Notes under the pieces: model-generated | Told to the model about the DNA's origin: nothing | The model's database searches: none | What the model saw: the letters and a program-made list of their open reading frames with translations, nothing else | Translations under genes and position numbers: made by a program | In this document: positions 9,142-17,620 of the stretch, piece after piece | How the letters are laid out: every line of letters starts with the position of its first letter | Position numbering within the stretch: position 1 is the first letter of the stretch | Source: [Eubacterium] saphenum | GTDB taxonomy: Bacteria; Bacillota; Clostridia; Lachnospirales; Anaerotignaceae | Assembly (NCBI GenBank): GCA_004557645.1 | Contig: SFGI01000002.1 | Span: 1-64,000 of the forward strand | Direction of reading: 5' to 3' | Length of the DNA stretch: 64,000 bases

Positions 9142-10044
9142 TTATTTGAAAATATCGCTGGAAACGTATGCCACGCCGCCCTTCAGTTCGCTGGGCATAG
9201 CTGCCTTCATTGCCATATCGCCATCTACCACATAGGTATCGCTGCCTACTGTGATTTCCATGGAAACGCCAGCTTTTTCCAGCAGGATGGGTTTGTTCTT
9301 ACCCTGCCATTTTACTGTGTAGCCATTTGCTTCTGCTGTTTCTCTCAGGGGAACCATTGTTGCTGTTTCCAGTTCTGTTGCGCCTGTAGGTACTTCCGCT
9401 GTTGTCAGCAGCAGCACGAAGGAAGGTGTTGTCTGAGCAGGGATGCTTCTTGTAGTTGCACCATAGAATACCAGTGCATCCTGACCTTTTACATCTTCCG
9501 CTGTCAGTCTGATTCTTGCGCCCTGCAGATTCTGGATGTCTGTGTTTTCGGAGATGTTCAGCTTCAGCATATTTTTCATATCTGTCAGGTCGTTGTCGAA
9601 GTGACCTACTGTAAAGAAACCGGCATCGGCATTGGCAACCACTGCTGTCACCTGGCCCAGGTAAGGAGGCATGCTCATGCCCATGGGACCAAAGGCATCA
9701 TATACAACAGCAACTTCCATGCCTTCTGTCAGGTCTGCCGCTGTCAGGTAAGCGCCATCTTCTCTGTTTACAACGATTGTGTTGCTGTCTACTGCAAAAC
9801 GCAGACCGCCCTGTTCGTTATCGATTGTCACCAGCTGTACGCCTTCTGTAAAGGATGCTTCTACGGAAACTACTTTACCGCTCTGGCTGATGAAAGCTGC
9901 TTCCTGTGCTTCTGCCATGATTGTTTCGATAGATGTGTTTTCTGTTGCGGAAATTACCGCGGGGGCTTCTGCAAATGCTGTTGCTGTGCCCAGCATTGTC
10001 AGTACCATACCCATTGCCATAACTTTTGTCAGATTCTTTTTCAT
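9142..10044 (-). CDS. Secreted protein with C-terminal copper-amine-oxidase-like stalk domain
   Basis: The 300-residue protein has a signal peptide (MKKNLTKVMAMGMVLTMLG, cleavage near AFA-EA). A beta-rich middle part follows, with SGKVVSVEASFTEGVQLVTID and a TEGMEVAVVYDAFGPM segment. The last 70 residues (MVPLRETAEANGYTVKWQG...KNKPILLEKAGVSMEITVGSD) match the copper amine oxidase N-terminal-like stalk domain that is common in Clostridia surface proteins. No catalytic residues are seen. Its role is unknown, probably cell-envelope associated. A single gene with its own ribosome site (GGAGG). Confidence 0.8.
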   Translation of the reverse strand: MKKNLTKVMAMGMVLTMLGTATAFAEAPAVISATENTSIETIMAEAQEAAFISQSGKVVSVEASFTEGVQLVTIDNEQGGLRFAVDSNTIVVNREDGAYLTAADLTEGMEVAVVYDAFGPMGMSMPPYLGQVTAVVANADAGFFTVGHFDNDLTDMKNMLKLNISENTDIQNLQGARIRLTAEDVKGQDALVFYGATTRSIPAQTTPSFVLLLTTAEVPTGATELETATMVPLRETAEANGYTVKWQGKNKPILLEKAGVSMEITVGSDTYVVDGDMAMKAAMPSELKGGVAYVSSDIFK

Positions 10045-10144
10045 ATTTATTTCCTCCTAGATGATGTAGTTTTTTTCTATTTTACTGCGTTATATATCAT
10101 CAGACGGAAGGAAATATGGAAAGTTCCCAACTTTTTTAATTTTT

Positions 10145-10963
10145 TTATTTTTTTCTGACAGGGTAGCAGACTTCTGTCACAAATTCCTCGGGATTATCTG
10201 TTTCATGGGGGCTGACATGATAGATATTGAACATCTGCCCATCGGGAACATAGCCATTATCCCGCACCCACTGGGCAACTGCCGCATTGACTTCATTGAT
10301 GAGATTGTAAGGCCCTTTATAAGTAGCAGAGGCAAAGGTCACCGCAGGCAGGGTCTTGAATTTCACATGTTCCGTATCGGGGTATGTCCCCTTCACGGTC
10401 TTCTGGGCTTCCACATCTACATCCTTTTCCTTATATTCCCCATCATGGAACACCACACTGCAATAGCAGGGGTCATCGGGAATCAGGTGCAGGTGTTCTG
10501 TTTCGCCGACCAATACGCCCCACAGCATACCTTCCTGTTCATAGCAGGGGATCGTCATACGGACAGTAGCCGCGTAACGTTCCGGCAATGTTTTCAGCAC
10601 TACATTATATTTCATCCCGTTTTCATCCTTTCTCATTCGTTCTCTGGCTGTTTCCAGAAGCCGCAGCCGCTCCGCCGCCTGCTGCGCCAATGTTTGCAGT
10701 TCTGCTTCCTTTTCTGAAAAATACCGCTCCAGCACTTCCTTGTCTCCATAGGCAAGCAAGATCTCCCCGATGGCGGCAAGGCTGAAGCCCATATTTTTCA
10801 GCTCCGCGATGCGCCCCACTAAAAGAAGCTGTTCCTCGCTGTAATAGCGGTAGCCTGTGCAGGGGTCGATCTGAAAGGGCTTCAGCAGGCCCATTTCATC
10901 ATAATGCCGCAGCATACGGATGCTGACTCTGGACAGCTTTGAAAATTCTCCGATTTTTAACAT
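10145..10963 (-). CDS. MerR-family regulator with GyrI-like effector domain (BmrR type)
   Basis: 272 residues from ATG 10963, which has GAGGTG four bases upstream; the longer frame begins inside the promoter region. The N-terminal winged helix reads MLKIGEFSKLSRVSIRMLRHYDEMGLL, the classic MerR signature. A dimerisation helix (residues about 75-120) follows, then a GyrI/BmrR-like ligand-binding domain with YPDTEHVKFKTLPAVTFASATYKGPY. Such proteins sense drugs or other lipophilic cations and untwist promoters with long spacers. The gene's own promoter has a 19 bp spacer with a dyad, so autoregulation is likely. No exporter gene is adjacent; the nearest candidate is the MATE gene at 25 kb. Confidence 0.88.
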   Translation of the reverse strand: MLKIGEFSKLSRVSIRMLRHYDEMGLLKPFQIDPCTGYRYYSEEQLLLVGRIAELKNMGFSLAAIGEILLAYGDKEVLERYFSEKEAELQTLAQQAAERLRLLETARERMRKDENGMKYNVVLKTLPERYAATVRMTIPCYEQEGMLWGVLVGETEHLHLIPDDPCYCSVVFHDGEYKEKDVDVEAQKTVKGTYPDTEHVKFKTLPAVTFASATYKGPYNLINEVNAAVAQWVRDNGYVPDGQMFNIYHVSPHETDNPEEFVTEVCYPVRKK

Positions 10964-11006
10964 ATCGCACCTCACAGATTCTGTTGGTTTTCTTGAGCTC
11001 AAGCCT

Positions 11007-11037
11007 ATTGTATTCCCTGCCATTATGTCAGAGTCAA
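11007..11037 (-). promoter_or_regulatory. MerR-type promoter and operator of the MerR gene
   Basis: On the minus strand TTGACT (11032-11037) and TACAAT (11007-11012) are separated by 19 bp. The spacer (11013-11031) is nearly filled by the imperfect dyad CTGCCATTATGTCAG (11017-11031). An over-long spacer with a centred dyad is the hallmark of MerR-activated promoters. A perfect palindrome, CTTGAGCTCAAG, lies just downstream at 10992-11003. Confidence 0.75.
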
Positions 11038-11090
11038 GAGCAAAAAAGAAAAAACTGCCAATATGTCAAAACATATCAGCAGTTTCGGGA

Positions 11091-11270
11091 TTACTGTTCA
11101 TCTACAAATTCGATTCTATCCATCTGAGCCTTGAAATTTGCACGGAATTTGATCAAAAATTCCTGACGCAGCAAATTCTGCTCCACTTTTTCTTCTTCTG
11201 TCAGGCCAACGGTCTTCGCTTTTCTCGCCAGCTCGTTGATCCGTTTTGTCAAGGGTGTCAGTTCTTCCAT
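11091..11270 (-). CDS. DUF896 (YnzC/UPF0291) family small protein
   Basis: A 59-residue protein beginning MEELTPLTKRINELARKAK and continuing with LTEEEKVEQNLLRQEF. This is the diagnostic pattern of the DUF896 family: two helices, found in Firmicutes; B. subtilis YnzC is SOS-linked but of unclear role. GGAG sits seven bases before the ATG and lies within the end of the preceding mini-lipoprotein gene, so the two are probably translationally coupled. Last gene of the nifS-thiI run. Confidence 0.88.
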   Translation of the reverse strand: MEELTPLTKRINELARKAKTVGLTEEEKVEQNLLRQEFLIKFRANFKAQMDRIEFVDEQ

Positions 11271-11272
11271 TT

Positions 11273-11407
11273 TTATTCTCCTATCACAGTAAAAATCGTG
11301 TCATTTTCTGCTTCGGGCAGGAATTCATCCTTTTGCCCGCATCCGCTGAAAAGCAAGCCCAGCAGCAGGAAAAGCAAGACTGCCTTACAAATCGATGATT
11401 TCCGCAT
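11273..11407 (-). CDS. Predicted 44-residue lipoprotein overlapping the end of thiI
   Basis: The ATG at 11405-11407 lies in the +1 frame inside the last codons of thiI and opens a 44-codon frame. It encodes a basic N-terminus (MRKSSICKAV), a hydrophobic core LLFLLLGLL, lipobox FSGC with Cys23, and a short acidic tail of 21 residues. Its stop is followed 2 bp later by the DUF896 start, whose ribosome site lies in its last codons. The tight nesting and complete lipobox argue that it is a real gene. No homologue is recognised, and the upstream ribosome site is weak. Confidence 0.55.
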   Translation of the reverse strand: MRKSSICKAVLLFLLLGLLFSGCGQKDEFLPEAENDTIFTVIGE

Positions 11408-12560
11408 TTGCTACCGCCTCTTCCAGCAATCTGTCCAGCTCGGTCAGCTTATGCTCCGCTTTTTCGATATAGTTCAAACGGGGCTTTGTCACAGGATGTT
11501 TTGCCACGAAAACGGTACAGCAGTCCTCATAAGGACGGATGGAAATTTCGAAAGTGCCGATCTGTTCTGCTCTCTGGATGATCTCCGCCTTATCCATCCC
11601 CGCCAAGGGACGCAACACAGGCAGGTCGCAAACGGCATTGATGACCTGAATGCCCTGCATGGTCTGGCTGGCAACCTGACCTACGCTTTCCCCTGTTACC
11701 AGAGCCAAGGCACCATCTTTATGGGCGATCATTTCCGCCGCCCGCATCATGGCACGTTTCAGGTGGATGGTCAGTCTGTCATGGGCTGTGTTGTCCAACA
11801 GATAAAGCTGCAATTCTGTAAAGGGAACCACATACAGACGGAATTCCCCTGTGAAATCCGCAATGCGCTTCGCCAGATCGATGACCTTTTCCTTCGCCCA
11901 TTCGCTGGTATAGGGAGGGCTGTGGAAATATACACCTTCCACTTCCACGCCCCGCTTTGCCATCATCCAGGTTGCCACAGGGCTGTCGATGCCGCCGGAA
12001 AGAAGGCTGACTGCCTTGCCGTTGCTGCCGTAAGGCAGACCGCCGTAGGTACGGATGATCTTGGAATGGAGGTATACGCTGTTTCTGATTTCGATGTTCA
12101 GTGTTACATCGGGGTTCTTTACGTCTACCCTCATATTCGGCATATGTTCCAGAATATATGCCCCCACTTCCATGCTCAGTTCCATGGAATGCATGGGGAA
12201 TTTTTTATTGGCACGGCGGGTATTCACCTTAAATGTCATTTCTTTATCGCCATAGAATTCCTGCATATGCGCCAGGGATTCCTTGCAGATGGTGTCAAAT
12301 TCCGCATCATCCAGACGCACGCCGGGGCAAATGGAATGGAGACCGAAGATGGTTTCCAGTTTGGGGATCGTCAGGTCATAGTCCAATTCGCCGCCGCGGT
12401 CCTCTACAATCAAACGACCGGGGTCACGGACAACGTAGTAGTTGCCGTAGGGGTCCAGATTTTTACGGATCGCAGAGATCAGGCGGTTGATAAAGATATA
12501 TTTATTGTTGCCGCGCATGGCGATCTCGCCGTATTTTACGATCAAAACCTTTTCTGCCAT
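11385..12560 (-). CDS. thiI: tRNA 4-thiouridine synthetase / thiamine sulfurtransferase ThiI
   Basis: 391 residues from ATG 12560 (MAEKVLIVKYGEIAMRG), behind AGGAG; the upstream extension of the frame is repeat DNA. An N-terminal ferredoxin-like/THUMP region (residues about 1-165) is followed by a PP-loop ATPase domain with SGGIDSPVATWMMAKRG. It ends without the rhodanese domain found in enterobacterial ThiI, as usual in Firmicutes. It activates U8 of tRNA by adenylation and receives sulfur from a dedicated cysteine desulfurase, the gene just upstream. A multi-hairpin repeat separates the two. Confidence 0.95.
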   Translation of the reverse strand: MAEKVLIVKYGEIAMRGNNKYIFINRLISAIRKNLDPYGNYYVVRDPGRLIVEDRGGELDYDLTIPKLETIFGLHSICPGVRLDDAEFDTICKESLAHMQEFYGDKEMTFKVNTRRANKKFPMHSMELSMEVGAYILEHMPNMRVDVKNPDVTLNIEIRNSVYLHSKIIRTYGGLPYGSNGKAVSLLSGGIDSPVATWMMAKRGVEVEGVYFHSPPYTSEWAKEKVIDLAKRIADFTGEFRLYVVPFTELQLYLLDNTAHDRLTIHLKRAMMRAAEMIAHKDGALALVTGESVGQVASQTMQGIQVINAVCDLPVLRPLAGMDKAEIIQRAEQIGTFEISIRPYEDCCTVFVAKHPVTKPRLNYIEKAEHKLTELDRLLEEAVANAEIIDL

Positions 12561-12580
12561 TATTTTCTCCTTTCTTTTTC

Positions 12581-12723
12581 GTGGGACGCTGTCCCACACC
12601 CTGCAAGGGGAATGATTCCCCTTGACCCCCATTTGCAGAAACTATCGTTTCTGCGCCGCAGGCAAATAAAAGTTTTTGGCTCGCTTTTTTCAAAAAGCGA
12701 GTGGGGTTTGGGGCAACGCCCCA
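12581..12723. repeat. Compound hairpin element, copy 1 (nifS-thiI gap)
   Basis: Five hairpins in a row. 12581-12597: GTGGGAC, loop GCT, GTCCCAC. 12604-12624: CAAGGGG, loop AATGATT, CCCCTTG. 12635-12654: GCAGAAAC, loop TATC, GTTTCTGC. 12680-12701: CTCGCTTTTT with its complement. 12709-12723: TGGGGC, loop AAC, GCCCCA. The last is the first type in inverse orientation, so the element is roughly mirror-symmetric. A further hairpin at 12761-12787 (GAACCTTTT/AAAAGGTTC) may be the nifS terminator. Confidence 0.85.
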
Positions 12724-12798
12724 TACGATTGCCTTGAAAGCTGATTTTTGGAGGGTTTGGGAACCTTTTTACAAGGAAAAAAGGTTCTCAATCTAAGG

Positions 12799-13947
12799 TT
12801 ATCTATTATACTTGCGGAAGAAGGGTACCAATTCTTCCAATGCTTTCAAGCACTCCTGTGCCTCTTCCACCGTATTATACCGGCAGAAGCTAAAGCGAAT
12901 CGCCCCTTCGATCTCATTGAACGGCAGACCCATAGCTGTCAGCACAGGGCTGCCCACTTTTTTCTTACTGTCACAAGCAGAGCCCGCAGAAACCACGATG
13001 CCCTTACTTTCCAATGCATGGAGCAGCACTTCACTGCGGAGTCCTTTAAATGTCACATTCAGCACATAAGGGCTGGCATCCTCCAAAGAATCCCCGTTCA
13101 GCTGCGTATCGGGCATAGCAAGGATGCCTTCCAACAGGACTTTTTTCACTTCTCTTACATGGTCGATGCTTTCCTTCATGGCTTTGAAGGCTTCGTCACA
13201 GGCCACACCCAGTGCTGCTGCACCGGGGCCGTTTTCCGTACCGGGGCGCTGACCTCTCTGCTGACCGCCCCCCAGCATCAGGGGTTTCACTTTCAGGCCT
13301 TTTCGCATATACAGCATCCCTACACCCTTGGGGCCATGAATTTTATGACCGCTCATGGTCAGCAGGTCGATCTTCATTTTTTCCACATCAATAGGGTATT
13401 TGCCAAAGGCCTGCACCGCATCCACATGGAACAGGCAGTTGGGATTCTTTTCCTTGATGAGCTTACCGATGGCAGCCGCATCCTGAATGGTACCTGTTTC
13501 ATTATTGACCAGAATGATGCTCACCAGAACTGTATCGGGGCGGATGGCATTTGCCAACTCCTCCAAAGAAATATGCCCCTGTCTGTCAACCTTCAGGAAG
13601 GTAACTTCGCATCCCTGTTCTTCCAGATGTTTCATGGGATTTTTTACGGCAGGATGCTCGATTTCTGTTGTAATGAAATGCTGGCCCTGTCTTTTATAGC
13701 CTTCCGCAGTGCCGTAAATGGCCCAGTTATCGCCTTCTGTACCGCCGCTGGTAAAGAACACTTCTTCATATTTGCAGTGGATACCCCGGGCGATGATCTC
13801 CGCCGCATTTCTAATTTCCTTTTCCGCTGCCAGCCCCATGGCACTGACAGAGGCAGGGTTGCCATATTGTTCGCAGAGCATCATGCTCATTTTTTCCGCC
13901 ACAGCGGGCAAAGCTCTTGTGGTGGCGGCATTATCAAAATAAATCAT
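12799..13947 (-). CDS. Cysteine desulfurase (NifS/IscS type), sulfur donor for ThiI
   Basis: A 382-residue fold-type I PLP enzyme. FDNAATT is at the N-terminus, the PLP lysine lies in SGHKIHGPKG, and the catalytic cysteine in SAGSACDSKKK near residue 325. The short Cys loop places it with the NifS/IscS-type group I enzymes. Position immediately ahead of thiI matches the B. subtilis NifZ-ThiI pair, in which a dedicated desulfurase supplies persulfide for s4U formation. It is 14 bp downstream of rsmE on the same strand and likely part of the prmA-rsmE-nifS-thiI unit. Confidence 0.92.
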   Translation of the reverse strand: MIYFDNAATTRALPAVAEKMSMMLCEQYGNPASVSAMGLAAEKEIRNAAEIIARGIHCKYEEVFFTSGGTEGDNWAIYGTAEGYKRQGQHFITTEIEHPAVKNPMKHLEEQGCEVTFLKVDRQGHISLEELANAIRPDTVLVSIILVNNETGTIQDAAAIGKLIKEKNPNCLFHVDAVQAFGKYPIDVEKMKIDLLTMSGHKIHGPKGVGMLYMRKGLKVKPLMLGGGQQRGQRPGTENGPGAAALGVACDEAFKAMKESIDHVREVKKVLLEGILAMPDTQLNGDSLEDASPYVLNVTFKGLRSEVLLHALESKGIVVSAGSACDSKKKVGSPVLTAMGLPFNEIEGAIRFSFCRYNTVEEAQECLKALEELVPFFRKYNR

Positions 13948-13961
13948 CCTGATTTACCTCC

Positions 13962-14687
13962 TCAATCTAACTCATATAAAAGGATGGCTGCTGTTGTCAT
14001 CCCCGCTGTTTCCGTCCGCAGGATGCGTTTACCCAAGCTGATGGGCGTGATGCCTGCTTCCCTCGCCAGTGCGATCTCCTCCTCTGCGAAGCCGCCTTCG
14101 GGGCCAATGAAAACGCCGATGCTTTCGCCCTGAAAGCCCTGCACGAATTGACGGATGCCCGTCTCCTGTTCCTTTTCATAGGGGATGATGGCTCCATCCA
14201 ATCCTTTGGCTTCTGCCACTGCTTCCTTGAATTTCAGCACCTGCTGACCGATTTCGGGGATTTTCCCTCTGCCACTCTGCTTTGCGGCGGCTTCGGCGAT
14301 CTTCTGCCAGCGTTCCAGCTTCTTGCTTTCTTTTTTATCCAACTTTACGATGGCACGTTCTGTGCTGACCGCCACGATGCGGTCTACCCCCAGTTCCACA
14401 CATTTCTGGATGATCAGCTCCATTTTATCCGCCTTGGGCAGCCCTTGATAGAGGGTGATTTTCGTCTTAGGCTCTGTTTCGCAGACCTCTTTGGAAAGGA
14501 TATCCAGCAAAACGCCCCGTTCCAGGGATACGATACGGCATTGATAATCCATGCCTTCCCCGTCGCAGAGGGTCAGTTCCTCGCCTTCTCTTGCCCGCAA
14601 AACGGTCTTGATATGCTTTTCATCCTCCCCGAAAAGCTGTACCTGCCCGCGGCTGATGTCATTTTTATTGAAGAAAAATTTGGGCAT
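13962..14687 (-). CDS. rsmE: 16S rRNA (uracil-1498-N3)-methyltransferase RsmE
   Basis: 241 residues from ATG 14687 (MPKFFFNKNDISRGQ), with GGGGTGAG upstream. A GTG three codons earlier is an alternative. It shows the RsmE order: an N-terminal PUA-like domain with GEDEKHIKTVLRAREGEELTLCDG, then a SPOUT knot with IGPEGGFAEEEIALAREAG and LGKRILRTETAG, the AdoMet-binding trefoil. It modifies U1498 of 16S rRNA. The start overlaps the end of the prmA coding strand region within 6 bp, which gives the common prmA-rsmE pair. Confidence 0.95.
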   Translation of the reverse strand: MPKFFFNKNDISRGQVQLFGEDEKHIKTVLRAREGEELTLCDGEGMDYQCRIVSLERGVLLDILSKEVCETEPKTKITLYQGLPKADKMELIIQKCVELGVDRIVAVSTERAIVKLDKKESKKLERWQKIAEAAAKQSGRGKIPEIGQQVLKFKEAVAEAKGLDGAIIPYEKEQETGIRQFVQGFQGESIGVFIGPEGGFAEEEIALAREAGITPISLGKRILRTETAGMTTAAILLYELD

Positions 14688-14692
14688 TCTTC

Positions 14693-15670
14693 TCACCCCT
14701 CGTACCTAGATGCAATCGCCACCCAGCCTTTTTTCTCACGAATATCTTCTACCTTGAAGCCGCCCGCTTCCAGTGCCGCCAGAACGTCCTCTTTCCGTTC
14801 GGTGATGATGCCGCTGGAAAGGAAGATACCGCCGTCTTTGATATAATCGGGCACCTGTTTTGTCAGGGCAATGATGATATCCGCCACGATATTGGCTTCT
14901 ACCATATCATATTTTTTGCCGCTGTATTTCTGGTGCAGTTCTGCATCCTCCAGAATATTGCCGGCACAGACATGATATTTTTCTCTGGGGATATCATTCA
15001 TATCGCTGTTTTCATAGGCGATCTGGATGGCATTGGGGTCGATATCCACGGCATCCGCTTCCTTTGCATCCAACAGCAGAGAAGCAATGGACAGAATCCC
15101 GCTGCCGCAGCCGATATCCAGCACCATATCATCTTTTTTCACATATTTTTCGATCAGCTCCATGCAAAGCTGTGTGGTTTCATGGGTGCCTGTACCGAAG
15201 ATATGACCGGGGTCGATTTTCAAAATGATCTTATCTGTTTCTTCTGTCAGTTCTTCCCAGGAGGGCTTGATCATGATCTTTTCGCCTACAGGGAAGGGTT
15301 TGAAATATTTCTTCCAGTTATTTGCCCAGTCCTCTTCCTGCACATTTTTCATGGTCAGCTCCAAAGAACCCAAATCCAGTTCCTTTTCGGATTCCTTTGC
15401 AGCTGCCAATGCGCCTTTGATCTGCGCCAGCTGTTCTCTGCCATAAAGATTATCTCTCAGGAAAAAGGTAATGCCTGTTTCCAGCTGATTTTTTTCTTCC
15501 ACCAGCTCATCGGCCACATAGTCCCACTCCCTGTTGGGGTTTTCCAAAAATTCCGCAAAGTCAGAGGTATCGTGGATCATCAGGCCTGTCAGCCCACACT
15601 GATACAACACACCCTCCACAGGTTCCAGCCCCATCTGGCTGGTAGATACGAATACTTCGATCCATTCCAT
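14693..15670 (-). CDS. prmA: Ribosomal protein L11 methyltransferase PrmA
   Basis: A 325-residue protein with the N-terminal substrate-recognition domain (MEWIEVFVSTSQMGLEPVEGVLY). The class I methyltransferase domain has LDIGCGSGILSIA as motif I and DIDPNAIQIAYENS as motif II. The preceding KIDPGHIFGTGTHETTQL is characteristic of PrmA. It trimethylates L11. AAGGAG precedes the ATG. It is the first gene of the prmA-rsmE-nifS-thiI run. The upstream region has two small palindromes (15720-15737 and 15771-15792) and a TATATT-type -10. Confidence 0.95.
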   Translation of the reverse strand: MEWIEVFVSTSQMGLEPVEGVLYQCGLTGLMIHDTSDFAEFLENPNREWDYVADELVEEKNQLETGITFFLRDNLYGREQLAQIKGALAAAKESEKELDLGSLELTMKNVQEEDWANNWKKYFKPFPVGEKIMIKPSWEELTEETDKIILKIDPGHIFGTGTHETTQLCMELIEKYVKKDDMVLDIGCGSGILSIASLLLDAKEADAVDIDPNAIQIAYENSDMNDIPREKYHVCAGNILEDAELHQKYSGKKYDMVEANIVADIIIALTKQVPDYIKDGGIFLSSGIITERKEDVLAALEAGGFKVEDIREKKGWVAIASRYEG

Positions 15671-15838
15671 TGGGATATTCTCCTTTCAAAATACAGTCTG
15701 GGAAAGAGAAACCGCCCATAGCAGGAAGCTTTCCTGCCATCGTCGCTTTCTCCTTCCTTAATATACAACATCCACAGACAAAGTCTGTGGAACAGCCGCT
15801 TTCCTTTTCTGCGGTCATAATATAAAAACAGGAAAAAG

Positions 15839-15863
15839 CCGTCCGAAAAATTGGTAGACGGCT
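15839..15863 (-). terminator. Terminator of the nucleotidyltransferase gene
   Basis: GCCGTC (15839-15844) pairs with GACGGC (15858-15863). On the minus strand a run of five T follows. It lies a few bases past the stop. Confidence 0.8.
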
Positions 15864-15868
15864 TTATA

Positions 15869-16603
15869 TTATTTGTCGTAGAGCTCGCATACTTCCCGAT
15901 AGCTTTCGGGTGTGCCGATATCATAGCATTCCCCTTCGAAGGTATAGGCATAAACCTCCTTTTTATGGTACAGCCACGCAGGGAAGTTCCCGGGAGCATC
16001 AGGCTTATTGCCCGCCGCCAGATATTCGGCAAACATGGGAACGGTTTCCTTTTTATAGAGATATGCGGCAAATACAACCGTATTGGACTTGGGTTTTGCA
16101 GGTTTTTCTTCGATATCCAGCACTTTTCCCGCCTCATCCAGCAGGGCAATGCCAAACTGGGACAGGGCTGCTTCATCCTCCCAAACCTTTACGCAAACAC
16201 AGTCCCGGTCTTTCCGATGGAAATAATCCACATATTCTCTCAGGGAATATGTAAAGAAATTATCTCCGGCAATGACCATCAGGTCATCATCGATCTCCAT
16301 TTCATCGATGACGAAAGAAATGTCGCCGATGGCGCCTCTTTTGTTGGAATCATCTGTGGTGCCGTCGTTCAATACGGTGATGGGGGCACAGCTTTTGGCT
16401 GTTTCTGCCCAATCTTCGAAGTCCTTGGCGAATTTATCGTTGGAAACAACATAAATCTCGTCCAGTTCTTCGATGGTATCCATCTGTTCTACGATATGAT
16501 CAATGATTGGTTTCTTACCAATGGGGAGCAAAGCCTTCGGCGTATGCAGTGTCAGGGGATATAATCTCGTGGCATAGCCCGCCGCCAAAATAATGGCTTT
16601 CAT
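15869..16603 (-). CDS. Sugar-phosphate nucleotidyltransferase family protein
   Basis: A 244-residue NTP-transferase (GT-A-like) with nucleotide-binding LAAGYATRLYPLT at residues 6-18, a KALLPIGKKPIIDH segment and VIAGDNFF for the metal-binding aspartate. Later EEKP and a FEGECYDIGTPESY motif are typical of glucose-1-phosphate uridylyl/thymidylyl transferases. It is shorter than RfbA or GalU, so the sugar cannot be assigned. It probably activates a sugar phosphate for cell-surface glycan synthesis. GGAGGAG precedes the ATG. It lies just downstream of the pseudouridine synthase gene (24 bp). Confidence 0.85.
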   Translation of the reverse strand: MKAIILAAGYATRLYPLTLHTPKALLPIGKKPIIDHIVEQMDTIEELDEIYVVSNDKFAKDFEDWAETAKSCAPITVLNDGTTDDSNKRGAIGDISFVIDEMEIDDDLMVIAGDNFFTYSLREYVDYFHRKDRDCVCVKVWEDEAALSQFGIALLDEAGKVLDIEEKPAKPKSNTVVFAAYLYKKETVPMFAEYLAAGNKPDAPGNFPAWLYHKKEVYAYTFEGECYDIGTPESYREVCELYDK

Positions 16604-16627
16604 CGTCTCTCCTCCTTCGTGTGTCTC

Positions 16628-17602
16628 TCATCCATCCTTCCCGAAAAGACCATCGCAGATCTCCTGCAATGTTTTCGGCAAAGGAGCCGTCATTTCCTTT
16701 CCATACAGATAGCCCAGAGGGCCCTCCTTTTCCTTCCATTCCACACGGATAGCGTGGAGGAACTGATTGGAAAGGGCATATTCTTCCCGGAACTTTTGAT
16801 TGGAATGTTCCGAACCATATTTTCTGTCGCCTACCACGGGATGTCCGATGGACTGCATGTGGGCACGGATCTGGTGGGTCTTCCCTGTGATCAGGTGGAT
16901 CTCCAGAAGGGTATAGCCCTTTGCATAGGCAAGGGGGCGATACTTTGTCATCGTCTTTTTCCCACTGCCTTCCCGTTTGGAAATGCGAACTTGATTTTTT
17001 TCTTCATCCTTCGTCAGATAGGCTGTGATCTCTCCGGCTTCGCGGATCTCTCCGGCAACCAATGTCAGATAATACTTATCCAGCTTATGGCTGCGGATGG
17101 TCTCATTCACCGCCTGCACCCCCTTCAGGGTCTTCCCTGCGATAACGATGCCGCTGGTGTTTCTGTCCAGTCGGTTGCAGAGGGCAGGGGTAAAGCTGCT
17201 GTCCGCTTCGGGCAGATACTGCCCCTTCTGATAAAGGTAATATAAAATTTGGTCGATCAAAGTGTCCTTGTCGCTGCTTTTTTCCGGATGGGTCAGCAAG
17301 CCTGCAGGCTTGGAAACCACCAGGATATCATCATCCTCATAAACGATGGCAAAATGACGCTTCGCCTCGGCAACGGTCTTTTCCTCCATAAAGGAAGAGA
17401 TGGTCTCCTCTGCCAGATAAAGCTGGAGGGTATCGCCCGCTTTCAGCAGTTCGCTACCCTCCGCTCTACCGCCATTGTATTTGATGCGCTTTTTCCGCAG
17501 CATCTTATACAGGAAGCCCTTGGAGGCCTTGTTCATATATTTCAGCAGGAACTTGTCCAGCCTTTGATTTTCCTCATTTTTGGTGATTCTGATCTCTTTC
17601 AA
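16628..17602 (-). CDS. RluA/RluD-family pseudouridine synthase
   Basis: 324 residues with an N-terminal S4 RNA-binding domain (QRLDKFLLKYMNKASKGFLYKMLRKKRI) and a catalytic domain with RLDRNTSGIVIAGKT, whose Asp is the nucleophile. A TGKTHQIRAHMQSIGHPVVGDRKYG motif follows. The start is TTG 17602, with GGAGG seven bases upstream. The family isomerises uridines in 23S rRNA or tRNA; the target site cannot be fixed. It lies 18 bp after prfB in the same direction. Confidence 0.92.
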   Translation of the reverse strand: MKEIRITKNEENQRLDKFLLKYMNKASKGFLYKMLRKKRIKYNGGRAEGSELLKAGDTLQLYLAEETISSFMEEKTVAEAKRHFAIVYEDDDILVVSKPAGLLTHPEKSSDKDTLIDQILYYLYQKGQYLPEADSSFTPALCNRLDRNTSGIVIAGKTLKGVQAVNETIRSHKLDKYYLTLVAGEIREAGEITAYLTKDEEKNQVRISKREGSGKKTMTKYRPLAYAKGYTLLEIHLITGKTHQIRAHMQSIGHPVVGDRKYGSEHSNQKFREEYALSNQFLHAIRVEWKEKEGPLGYLYGKEMTAPLPKTLQEICDGLFGKDG

Positions 17603-17620
17603 GGCTTTTCCTCCAGAGAA

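Noticed and set aside
15621..15760. Short frame with a good ribosome site (MAGKLPAMGGFSFPD) just upstream of prmA
   Set aside because: It runs into prmA in another frame, has no family features and overlaps a small palindrome; at most a leader peptide, which I cannot support.
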